Source: Lederbergia citrisecunda (GTDB taxonomy: Bacteria > Bacillota > Bacilli > Bacillales > Bacillaceae_C). From it: a stretch of DNA of 64,000 nt. Positions 17,014 through 24,960 of the stretch are shown here, piece by piece; position 1 is the stretch's first letter; every line of letters starts with the position of its first letter. The stretch spans positions 1,882,223 through 1,946,222 of the forward strand of contig NZ_JAGYPJ010000001.1 of NCBI RefSeq assembly GCF_018343695.1. The letters are read 5' to 3'. The notes under the pieces are model-generated. The model had not been told where the DNA came from. It made no database searches and saw nothing but the letters and a program-made list of their open reading frames with translations. The position numbers were made by a program, and so were the translations under genes.

Positions 17014-17445
17014 ATGGGTGTAGCTTGTACTTGCGGTGTTGAGGTTAATGCATTCTCAGCGAGTAACAATGTTAAATTTACTGGGCAAACAGGAACAACA
17101 AAAGGAGATTTAACCTACTTGGCTGATGTGTGCGTAAACTCCCTTGAAACTTCAACACTATCATTACACTTTCAAGATACAGAAACTGGAGCAAACACTT
17201 TTACATTTACAGCAAATGCCATTACATCTGTGACATGTAAGAAAGAAGGCCAAAACTGTGTAGTTACCGTAGTTGGAACAGGGTTAGTCAATGGTACACA
17301 ATTTTCCTTCAAAGCTGTATTTAGAGATCAAGTTGCCACAGCGGCTAAAGACAATGTACAAAGCTTTGTCATCACAGGTTTCTTTGACCAAAATGGTGCA
17401 GCACCTGTGCCACAGGGATCCATTGTTGCAGTAGGGTGTCAATAA
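17014..17445 (+). CDS. Unrecognised small cysteine-containing beta-rich protein, candidate substrate or surface protein
   Basis: A 143-residue protein that I do not recognise. It begins MGVACTCGVEVNAFSASNN with no signal peptide. It alternates Thr/Val/Phe-rich strands, is rich in Thr, Ala, Asn and Gly, and has six cysteines (two in the CTC motif, one at the last-but-one residue). The composition suggests an all-beta sandwich that may be disulfide-linked, like exosporium or coat proteins. It stands alone between a MurF-like gene and a YheC/D-like gene, with a very strong AAAGGGGGT ribosome site and its own terminator, which suggests high expression. It could be the acceptor or scaffold of the cluster; that is inference. 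Confidence 0.7.
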   Translation: MGVACTCGVEVNAFSASNNVKFTGQTGTTKGDLTYLADVCVNSLETSTLSLHFQDTETGANTFTFTANAITSVTCKKEGQNCVVTVVGTGLVNGTQFSFKAVFRDQVATAAKDNVQSFVITGFFDQNGAAPVPQGSIVAVGCQ

Positions 17446-17461
17446 AGCTCCAATCCTTCAA

Positions 17462-17490
17462 ACTCTTAGCGAAATGCTAAGAGTTTTTTT
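17462..17490 (+). terminator. Strong intrinsic terminator
   Basis: ACTCTTAGC-GAAAT-GCTAAGAGT is a perfect 9-bp stem followed by TTTTTTT, 16 bases after the small beta-rich gene. Confidence 0.85.
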
Positions 17491-17578
17491 ATGCTCTCAC
17501 TCTATTTGCCAAAATATACAAGCAATTATTTCTAAGGTCGAATAACCTAAATTACGGATTATTAAGGGGGGGGAACAT

Positions 17579-18889
17579 ATGAATGTTAGTAGAGGGAGGT
17601 TTGGTCAATACAAAATATTAAACTCTGAAAAGTCTTTACGTAAGCATCTGTTAGAAACTGATCTTTTATCGGAAAAATCTTTGTACGAATTCTTAAAAAA
17701 ATATAAATCTGTGGAAATTAGACCTTCCTTTGGACCAGGAGAAATAACGATTTTAAACGAAGAAAATACATTTACACTCCATTCACAGTCCAATTTTCTT
17801 AAAGAATCAACAAAAGATGAAATCTACCAAGACTTAAAATCCTTTACAATTAATCAAAAACATTTCATTATTCGACCAAAAAAACTCCCTTCACGTTTCT
17901 TTCAAAGCCCTTTTCAGTATTATGTAACAGTCAATAGAGAATCAGTAGACTCGGATTGGAATTATATATCAAAAACGGAAAAGTATAGTTCAGTATTTGG
18001 TCGTTTTTTTTATATGTATTTTCTACGAAAGATTGAACAATTGTCGTTATTAACTGCTAAGAAGCTAGGTGAATCCTTTCCTGATTGCAATACGATGGTG
18101 ATCGAGATTTTATACGATTTGAAAGGTGGTATATGGATTCGTGATGTGATTTTTCATTATTCTATAAGCAAATGGAACCAGAAAAATACATTATCAAAAG
18201 TCGATACACTTGTGCCTTTAATCCCAAAAACAGATCTATTAACGAAGGTTACGTTTTACGATTATATAAAAAAATACAATCAAGTAATCTTGAAACCTAC
18301 GAATGGTCAGGAAGGAAAAGGGATAGTCAAACTCACTGCTATAGATGATGTAACGACTGAAATCCATACTGGCAGAAAAAAAATAATAAAAACATCCATG
18401 GAAGAAACATACAACTATCTTCAGAGTCATTTTTTTAATAAAAAATATTATCTGATCCAAGAAACATTACAACTCGCAACAATTAACGATTGTCCATTTG
18501 ATGTCAGGGTTATAGTACAAAAAAATCATGCCTCATGGAAAGTAAGCGGAATAGTAGTAAAAGTAGCTAGCAAAGAATTCTTTATTACTAATGTAGCTGA
18601 AAAGGTATTGACACTAGATGAGGCTATGTCTGTTTCAAGTATATCTCATCTAAATACTCATTTTCTTGAAAGTCAAATGAGTGATATTTGTATTTCCTCC
18701 GCAAGACAACTAAATAAAGACAACAAGAACATTAAGATTATTGGATTTGATATAGGTTTAACAAATCAAGGCGACATACGGATTATTGAAGCAAATTTCG
18801 CACCTGATCTAGCTATGTTTTACAGGTTAGAGGATAAAACAATGTATCAAAATATTTATAAATCTAAAAAAAATGAGATACGTTCATGA
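17579..18889 (+). CDS. Tandem YheC/YheD-type ATP-grasp protein, N-terminal half degenerate
   Basis: A 436-residue protein with two ATP-grasp-like halves. The N-terminal half (1-215) keeps the fold pattern (KSLYEFLKKYKSVEIRPSF) but its glycine loop is replaced by GPGEITIL and no metal motif follows. The C-terminal half (from about 218) repeats it with a proper KPTNGQEGKG loop near residue 238, DVRVIVQKN, and the metal motif GFDIGLTN..IIEANFAP near 400. This matches YheC/D proteins, which are associated with the spore coat in B. subtilis. I infer one live ligase site and one substrate-binding or structural half. The start follows an AAGGGGGGGG ribosome site. Confidence 0.75.
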   Translation: MNVSRGRFGQYKILNSEKSLRKHLLETDLLSEKSLYEFLKKYKSVEIRPSFGPGEITILNEENTFTLHSQSNFLKESTKDEIYQDLKSFTINQKHFIIRPKKLPSRFFQSPFQYYVTVNRESVDSDWNYISKTEKYSSVFGRFFYMYFLRKIEQLSLLTAKKLGESFPDCNTMVIEILYDLKGGIWIRDVIFHYSISKWNQKNTLSKVDTLVPLIPKTDLLTKVTFYDYIKKYNQVILKPTNGQEGKGIVKLTAIDDVTTEIHTGRKKIIKTSMEETYNYLQSHFFNKKYYLIQETLQLATINDCPFDVRVIVQKNHASWKVSGIVVKVASKEFFITNVAEKVLTLDEAMSVSSISHLNTHFLESQMSDICISSARQLNKDNKNIKIIGFDIGLTNQGDIRIIEANFAPDLAMFYRLEDKTMYQNIYKSKKNEIRS

Positions 18890-18953
18890 AATTTGCAATC
18901 GGGGTAATTCTTACTCCATTCAGACAAAGATACAAGCGAAGTGGAAACGAATG

Positions 18954-18962
18954 CATAAAGTA
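18954..18962 (+). promoter_or_regulatory. SigK-like -10 element before the split ATP-grasp/Mur pair
   Basis: CATAAAGTA fits CATAnnnTA and lies about 40 bases before the start codon. A TACA occurs upstream but with 19-base spacing, longer than usual. A weak call, supported only by similar elements before two other genes of the cluster. Confidence 0.3.
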
Positions 18963-19002
18963 TACGAATAGCTAGACATTATTACTTCAAGAGGTGAACC
19001 TG

Positions 19003-19983
19003 ATGAGTGTAATTGGGTTGTTATACCCGAAAGGAAAACTTTTAAAAGAAGATCTTTATCAATTGTATGGCATTGAGGCCGGTAATCTTGGATTAGAACT
19101 AGTATTCTTTACGAAGGAGGCAGTCAATTGGAGCACTAAGACAGTAAAAGGTCATATTTACCATGATGGAGGATGGAAAAAGAAAAACTCTTCTTTGCCT
19201 AATATACTAATTGTAGCGAATGAAAATCTTATGAATGAAGAGGATTCACGATTGAGAGAATTAATGGTGCCATTCCCTACACTAGGTTATTTAGGAAAAT
19301 ATAAATGGACAATCTATGAGAAGCTTCAAAACGGTGAATTTCAAACTGACTTGATACCTTTGAATAAAATTAGATCATCAGGACAATTTCTTAGAATTCT
19401 TAAGGAATATAGGAAAGTAGTGATAAAACCTACTTTTGATACTTATCAGTACTTAATCGAACAAATAGGAAGTCATTATATTGTTACCGGCAGAGGTGAA
19501 ACAACAGAGAAAAGCCAAGAAGAACTAAGGAGTTTTATTAAAGAATTACAAAAACATGAAGAAAACATCGTTCAGCCACATTTGCTTTTTCGAACAAAAG
19601 ATGGAGAAACTTTTAACATTGAAGTAAATCTAAAAAAAGATGAAGGTAAAAAATGGACAATTAATAAAGTTGTTCCAAGATTTTATTTAAGAAATGTTCA
19701 GAAGTTTAAAGGTTATAAGGATATAAACTCTTTTCTAAAGTCCCAATCTCCTTATAAATCTACCATGCTTTACCGGAACATCCAGGATTTCTCCATAGAT
19801 TTTGTCGAAAGACTAGAGAGAGTACACAAGGAGACAAATGAGCTTTCTCTGTATTTAAAAATAGATGATCTTCAGAAGATTTGGGTAGATGAAATTAAAT
19901 GGAATATAGAGGAAGTCGATATAGTAAAAAGAAATCTTAAAGATGCTCTCTCTTTGCTAAGAAGAAAGGAGGGGCTTAAATGA
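19003..19983 (+). CDS. Degenerate YheC/YheD-type ATP-grasp protein (probable pseudoenzyme)
   Basis: A 326-residue protein colinear with residues 1-350 of the fusion ligase at 10354 (IGLLYPKGK.., TKEAVNWSTKTVKGHIYHDGGW). The nucleotide loop that reads KPIDGRKGKG in the fusion reads KPTFDTYQYL here, and the metal motif EVNWRPG has become EIKWNIE. The acid-rich strand before it (GIDVGLD) is also lost. The ORF is open and intact, so it is kept as a protein but should not bind ATP normally. ATG at 19003 follows GAGGTG; a GTG at 18994 would be inside that site. It overlaps the next gene by ATGA, so the pair is co-translated and likely forms a complex. Confidence 0.75.
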   Translation: MSVIGLLYPKGKLLKEDLYQLYGIEAGNLGLELVFFTKEAVNWSTKTVKGHIYHDGGWKKKNSSLPNILIVANENLMNEEDSRLRELMVPFPTLGYLGKYKWTIYEKLQNGEFQTDLIPLNKIRSSGQFLRILKEYRKVVIKPTFDTYQYLIEQIGSHYIVTGRGETTEKSQEELRSFIKELQKHEENIVQPHLLFRTKDGETFNIEVNLKKDEGKKWTINKVVPRFYLRNVQKFKGYKDINSFLKSQSPYKSTMLYRNIQDFSIDFVERLERVHKETNELSLYLKIDDLQKIWVDEIKWNIEEVDIVKRNLKDALSLLRRKEGLK

Positions 19984-21095
19984 CTGTTGATTTTAAGAAA
20001 GTAAAACCGACCATTGCTGTAACTGGTAGCGCGGGAAAAACCACTGTTAAGACGATGATAAGTTCAATCTTAAGAGAAAAATGGATTACTTATGAATCGA
20101 GTGATTATGATAATACAACCGAAAACACAATTAAACATAAAGAAAAGATAGGACCTATCCATCGAGCTGCTGTTTTAGAATATGGAATGGGTTTCGCTGG
20201 ACAAATAACAGAACATTGCTCAATCCTTAGGCCCGATATTGCGGTTATTACGAATGTTGGGTTGGCACATATCGGAAATTTTGATAGTAAGTTAGAAAAC
20301 TTGGTTGCTGCAAAATCTGAGATTATTAAAGGAATGAATCAGAACGGTGTGTTGTTCTTAAATAGGGATGATCATAATTCTAAGATGCTTCACACATCAA
20401 AATTTAAAGGTAAGATTGTTACAATCGGAATTGAAAAACCTGGTCAATATAGAGCTCAAAATATTCGCTTTGGAAAAGAAGGAATGGAATTTACTGTACA
20501 ATTAAAAGGAAAAAAATATACATTTAAAATTCCAGTATACGGACAACACAACGTTTACAATGCTTTATTTGCAATTGCCGTAACGGATTTATTAGGTTTT
20601 ACACCTAAAGAGATGCAGAATGGTCTCAATTTCATAAGTAAACCAGAACATCGATTATACTTTTTCCATTTAAAAGATGGCATCACTGTAATTGATGATA
20701 CTGTTCATGCCCATCCCCCTGCAATGAAGGCTGCCATTGATGTTTTGAAGCAGGCAGGACGAAAGAAAAGGATTGCTGTGCTGGGGAGTATGAGTGAGCT
20801 CGGCGAACGAAATGACGCGGATCATTTGGATGTTGGCAGATACGTGGCAAATAATGGAGTTAATCATTTATTTACGTATGGAAACTATTCGAGAAATATT
20901 ACAGAAGGTGCTTTGTCTGCAGGGATGGCATTGAATAAGGCAAAACACTATACAGGATTATATCGCAAAAATCTTCATCAGGATCTTTTAGAAGCAATTG
21001 AACCTGGAACAACCATCCTCGTAAAAGGATCCAGCAAACAGAATCTATTTGAAACAGTAGAATTTTTACTTCAACATTATAGTGAAGATGCGTGA
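19980..21095 (+). CDS. MurF-like ligase without the UDP-substrate domain
   Basis: A 371-residue Mur-ligase catalytic plus C-terminal module. The P-loop VTGSAGKTT is at residues 14-22, so the N-terminal UDP-MurNAc-binding domain of MurF is absent. EYGMGFAGQ, TNVGLAHIGNF, AKSEIIKGM and the acceptor motif IDDTVHAHPP near 238 (DSYNANP in MurF) follow, then a VLGSMSELG Rossmann-like domain. It is colinear with the C-terminal half of the fusion at 10354. Start overlaps the preceding ATP-grasp gene (ATGA) and has a strong AGGAGGGG site. Without the UDP-binding domain it should not act on peptidoglycan precursors; I infer a free peptide or protein-bound acceptor. Confidence 0.82.
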   Translation: MTVDFKKVKPTIAVTGSAGKTTVKTMISSILREKWITYESSDYDNTTENTIKHKEKIGPIHRAAVLEYGMGFAGQITEHCSILRPDIAVITNVGLAHIGNFDSKLENLVAAKSEIIKGMNQNGVLFLNRDDHNSKMLHTSKFKGKIVTIGIEKPGQYRAQNIRFGKEGMEFTVQLKGKKYTFKIPVYGQHNVYNALFAIAVTDLLGFTPKEMQNGLNFISKPEHRLYFFHLKDGITVIDDTVHAHPPAMKAAIDVLKQAGRKKRIAVLGSMSELGERNDADHLDVGRYVANNGVNHLFTYGNYSRNITEGALSAGMALNKAKHYTGLYRKNLHQDLLEAIEPGTTILVKGSSKQNLFETVEFLLQHYSEDA

Positions 21096-21140
21096 AATAA
21101 TCTTTTAAAGTATTTTTGAATTGAATTTGCCAAAGTATAA

Positions 21141-21186
21141 AAGAGCAATAGTTGCTTGTTATGACTAACAATCAACTATTGCTCTT
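21141..21186. terminator. Bidirectional terminator closing the ligase cluster
   Basis: AAGAGCAATAGTTG and CAACTATTGCTCTT form a 14-bp perfect stem with an 18-base loop between convergent genes; A and T tracts flank it on both sides. Confidence 0.75.
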
Positions 21187-21243
21187 AATTGGTTTCAGTT
21201 GCCCTATACTTTTTATTTGTTTATATTTCTTTCGTATTTAGAA

Positions 21244-23388
21244 CTAAAATACTCTTCTTGCTGTAACATAATTTTTCTTTGTCCAATCAGAATTTAAGTT
21301 ATCCTTCAATACAGCTCTTTCCCTAGAGGATAAATAAATAAATTCATTGTTTCCTAAATAAATACCAACTTCCACCACTGTTTTGCCGCCGTTTGTGAAG
21401 TATAGCAAGTCACCTTTTTGCATGTTATTCTTATTAACTTCTTTACCAACGCTTAATTGACCACTTGCAAGTGTTGATTTTAGGTCAACTCCCTCGTTTT
21501 TGTACAGGTAAAGTACAAATCCGGCGCCGGTGAACGTCAAAGCATCTTTATCATAAGCGTATCCAAACTTAGTTTTGTCGGCAATATTTAAAGCATAGTC
21601 TACTATCTTATCAGCTTTTGTTGGTTGTTCACCTACAGCACCTGTACCGGATTCCTCGGTATCTAAAAGGCGTTTTGCTACTATATAGTTGTCCCTAAAA
21701 TAATCCTGAAACATAAGTCTTATGTGAGAACCTGTATCAGACGGAACAATAAGTCTATGTTCTCCCGCGTAAATTGCCATAATTAGCGGAACATTAGTGT
21801 CTATGCTACTAAAGAATAATAAATCACCTTTTTTTAGTTCATTTTTGCTGATTTCTTTTCCATTTTCCATCAATTCGCTTATTTTGTTACCCTTCAATGT
21901 CACACCGTAGTCACTGTATATGTTCTTGATATAGTCCACTTTCGGTGTTTGTACCCCTAACTCATCAAAAGCCCTTTTCACTAATTGTTCCGTTTTGGCA
22001 TTTGGGTTGTACTGCATCAAAGAGGGTAACACTCGTTTCGCTTCAACAAATCTATTTTGATAGTACGATGAATCTAAGTCTGAAATGACAACATTGGACT
22101 CTTTATTCGCCAAGGAGATAACTTTATTATCACCAATGTACAAAGCCATATGGTGCGCTTCTTTTCCAGAACCATTGCTGCTGTCAAAAAACATCAAATC
22201 CCCTTTTTGTACCTTATCACGAGCAACAGATTCCCCCATTACGACCATCTGGGGAGTCGGTGCCGCGCCTAAGTACACGCTGTTTTGCAAAAAGATGTAA
22301 TCAATAAAATCAGCTGTTCGGAATTGTAATTTGGAATAATCGACATTCCCTATATCAACATATTTTGCTTTACCAATTAAACTTTTTGCAGTTGCAATAA
22401 TTTCATCAGCCTTTTTTTCTACAGCAGATTGATTATTATATTTATTAACTGTTAAAACTGAATCTTCTGTTGTTGGAACTTTGATATTAGTATCATCCAC
22501 CGTATCTGGTTTATCTTCTTTAGAATTGGAAGTAAATCTTCTAGCGGTTACAAAATTACCTGCTTCTTCTGCGTAATATTGGTCAAACAACATTCTTTTC
22601 GTTGTTTTTCCTGTATCAGCAACAATTATTCTATGTTCTCCAGTGTAAATTGCGGGAATAAGTCGTGTTCCGCTGGTCTTGAATAGGACAAGATCGCCTT
22701 CTTGTAATTTATCTCTCGTTACTTTATCACCTTTTGTAAGGTAGTCCGTACTGTTAGTAATGTTTAAATCAACACCATTTTGTTTGTATATTTCATTGAT
22801 TAATTCCAAATTTCGCAAATTACTATTCATCAACTCATAACTCGTCTTAACAATGCCATTTTTATTTGCTTTTATTAAACTAGGGACAACTCTTCTCGCT
22901 TCGATATAACTGTCCGTGTAATAAGATTTATTTGTCATATCTGTAACTGTGATGCCCAGGTCCTTATTTGCTGCGTGAACAATCTTGTTTTCTCCGATAT
23001 ACATGGCTACATGATTAGGAAGTCCATCTTTTCGAGTTGTAAAGAATAGCAAGTCACCCTTTTTTAAATCCTTTCGATCAACATGTACACCTTGCTTTAT
23101 CATCTGTTTTTCATCCGCATTGTGCAACTCTAATCCATTTTGCCCGAAAACATAATCGATAAAAGAAGCACAACGGAATTTTAATTCTTTATAGTCAACC
23201 TGACCAAGGTCAACATAAGTTGCTTTATCAATTAGATTTATGGCTGTCTCAATTAATTGGTCTGCTTTTTGCTCTACTTCTGATTGATTATTATGCTGTT
23301 CTGTTTTTGCGTCAACTTGGATTGAATATAATGGTAATGAACTTAGTACTAATCCTGCTGCGAGTAAAATATGTCTGTGTTTTTTCAT
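21244..23388 (-). CDS. Secreted five-module NlpC/P60-like protein with one catalytic module
   Basis: A 714-residue protein with a signal peptide (about residues 1-27, cleavage after VDA) and five NlpC/P60-like modules of roughly 120 residues, each ending in a VxARR or AKR motif. Module 1 has FRCASFIDY (catalytic Cys73) and NHVAMYIG (His126). Module 3 keeps the His region (HHMALYIG) but has Thr in place of Cys (FRTADFIDY). Modules 2, 4 and 5 lack both. NlpC/P60 enzymes cut gamma-D-Glu-diamino acid bonds in peptidoglycan. I infer one hydrolase domain plus four binding modules, acting outside the cell. It has a paralogue immediately upstream. No SH3 or LysM domain is visible. Confidence 0.8.
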   Translation of the reverse strand: MKKHRHILLAAGLVLSSLPLYSIQVDAKTEQHNNQSEVEQKADQLIETAINLIDKATYVDLGQVDYKELKFRCASFIDYVFGQNGLELHNADEKQMIKQGVHVDRKDLKKGDLLFFTTRKDGLPNHVAMYIGENKIVHAANKDLGITVTDMTNKSYYTDSYIEARRVVPSLIKANKNGIVKTSYELMNSNLRNLELINEIYKQNGVDLNITNSTDYLTKGDKVTRDKLQEGDLVLFKTSGTRLIPAIYTGEHRIIVADTGKTTKRMLFDQYYAEEAGNFVTARRFTSNSKEDKPDTVDDTNIKVPTTEDSVLTVNKYNNQSAVEKKADEIIATAKSLIGKAKYVDIGNVDYSKLQFRTADFIDYIFLQNSVYLGAAPTPQMVVMGESVARDKVQKGDLMFFDSSNGSGKEAHHMALYIGDNKVISLANKESNVVISDLDSSYYQNRFVEAKRVLPSLMQYNPNAKTEQLVKRAFDELGVQTPKVDYIKNIYSDYGVTLKGNKISELMENGKEISKNELKKGDLLFFSSIDTNVPLIMAIYAGEHRLIVPSDTGSHIRLMFQDYFRDNYIVAKRLLDTEESGTGAVGEQPTKADKIVDYALNIADKTKFGYAYDKDALTFTGAGFVLYLYKNEGVDLKSTLASGQLSVGKEVNKNNMQKGDLLYFTNGGKTVVEVGIYLGNNEFIYLSSRERAVLKDNLNSDWTKKNYVTARRVF

Positions 23389-23568
23389 TTTTAGAGCCTC
23401 TCTTATGTAGTAACATGTGTCAACCGTGTAGTTGATTTATTTTAGTTTCGCCTTTATTTGCCAACTAAACTTACAAAAAGTAATAAATTTTCATTGTAAT
23501 AGTTTATCCGCAAAATGTAGATACAACTACTACAGCCGGCATCCTAGTTGCTTTGCTATACATTGTTA

Positions 23569-23614
23569 AAACGAGTTCAAAATGACGATTCCTCCTCGTC
23601 AATTTGAACTCGTT
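23569..23614 (-). terminator. Terminator of the truncated NlpC/P60-like gene
   Basis: AACGAGTTCAAA and TTTGAACTCGTT pair, with further TGACG/CGTCA pairing inside. On the minus strand it is followed by TTTT. It lies after the detached module and before the five-module gene. Confidence 0.65.
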
Positions 23615-23640
23615 ACATTTATTTGGTTGTCTTCGTTATT

Positions 23641-24000
23641 TTAGAGTACTTGACGTGCGGTAACGAAATTTTTAACTGCCCAATCAGTACTCAGACTATC
23701 TTTTACAACTTGTCCATTCGTTGATAACGCGATATATTGATTACCACCGATGTAAATTCCAGCTTGATTTATATTTTTCCCATTGTTATCTGTTGAGAAA
23801 AAGACAAGATCGCCTTTATGGAGGTGAGATTTTGATACTGCTTTACCGACTTGTGCCTGTTGACTTGCTAGTTTACTTTTTAAATCAATTCCATATTGTT
23901 TAAATACATAAAACGTAAATCCGGCACCAGTAAAGGTTAAGGAAGATTCGTCGTATGAATATCCAAATTTAGCCTTACCAATCAGACTGGAAGTAAATTT
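23641..24000 (-). pseudogene. Detached C-terminal NlpC/P60-like module, out of frame
   Basis: On the minus strand this stretch translates without stop into a full module: GKAKFGYSYDESSLTFTGAG, HKGDLVFFST, AGIYIGGNQYIALST, ending VKNFVTARQVL. It closely resembles module 5 of the 714-residue neighbour. It is out of frame with the 308-residue gene that precedes it, whose frame ends in a run of seven T (A7 at 24036-24042 on the plus strand). A second shift is needed further on, near 24000. No start codon with ribosome site precedes it. I read it as the lost last module of the upstream gene. Confidence 0.7.
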
Positions 24001-24033
24001 ATGATATTATCACTTTTTGAAGGTGTTACTATT

Positions 24034-24960
24034 TCAAAAAAAGCGTTTAGCCGTAATATAGTGCTGAGTATAGTAATCTACAAATAGGACTCTCGTATTA
24101 ATACCGCTAGAACTCGGAATAATAATTCGATGATCACCTGCATAAATTGCCACCATATTTGGAGTCTTAGATCCCGTTACACTATTAAAGAAAACTATAT
24201 CGCCTTTCTTTAAATTCGCTTTTGATACGGTCGTTCCTTTACTCATAAGTTGTTTAATATCTGTTGTTCCAAGAGTTATACCATTTTTTTTATAAACATA
24301 ATTTACAAAACCTGTTCCAGTAAACTTTAAGGCTGATTCATTGTTCGTATTTCCCATCGTCACTTTATTCATTAAAGTATACGCTTGTGAAACAACTTTA
24401 TCCCCTTTAGTTGCTGGATTGGCTGATAATAAGCTAGGTAGTACTCTTCTAGCTGAAAAATATTTATCAGTATAATATGGTTTGCTGCTCATATCCGTAA
24501 TAACAATGTTTTGTTTGGAATCTGCCATATGAATAATTTTATTATCACCAATATACATTCCTACATGATCAGGATCCGTTCCAGTCGTTTTATTTTTAAA
24601 GAAAACTAGATCCCCTTTTTGCAATTGACTTCTTGGGACATAATATCCTTGCTGTACCATATAATCTTCGTTATAAGTGGCAAGATCAACCCCACCTTGT
24701 TTAAACACAAAATCTATAAAACTTGCACATGCAAATTTATAAGGGTAACTAGTTTTATATTCTTGTTGACTATAAGTAGCTTTTCCTATTAAGCCTTTAG
24801 CTATTTTAATTAATTGATCTGCTTTTGCGTTAACTGCCTGTTGATTATTATAAGGGTTTACTGTAGCAGCTGAAACAGTAGTTGGCTGTAAAGTCGGTAC
24901 TGCCAATGCGCCGAATCCTAATGTGAATGTTAGTGTGGTTGAAATCAATACTTTTTTCAT
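24034..24960 (-). CDS. Secreted NlpC/P60-like protein, truncated by frameshift
   Basis: A 308-residue secreted protein. The signal peptide covers about residues 1-32 (cleavage after VSAA). Module 1 is catalytic: FACASFIDF with Cys78 and DHVGMYIG with His132. Module 2 (from about 185) lacks both residues. The frame stops at ITAKRFF inside a seven-T run, exactly where its 714-residue paralogue continues into a further module; that module is present downstream but out of frame. The N-terminal enzyme should still be made. It acts on cell-wall peptides outside the cell by family inference. A clear AGGAGGTCACTT ribosome site precedes the ATG. Confidence 0.8.
   Translation of the reverse strand: MKKVLISTTLTFTLGFGALAVPTLQPTTVSAATVNPYNNQQAVNAKADQLIKIAKGLIGKATYSQQEYKTSYPYKFACASFIDFVFKQGGVDLATYNEDYMVQQGYYVPRSQLQKGDLVFFKNKTTGTDPDHVGMYIGDNKIIHMADSKQNIVITDMSSKPYYTDKYFSARRVLPSLLSANPATKGDKVVSQAYTLMNKVTMGNTNNESALKFTGTGFVNYVYKKNGITLGTTDIKQLMSKGTTVSKANLKKGDIVFFNSVTGSKTPNMVAIYAGDHRIIIPSSSGINTRVLFVDYYTQHYITAKRFF

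Noticed and set aside
21244-24960. Phage endolysins or a prophage
   Set aside because: The NlpC/P60 proteins have signal peptides and are multi-module; no holin, integrase or structural phage gene is nearby.
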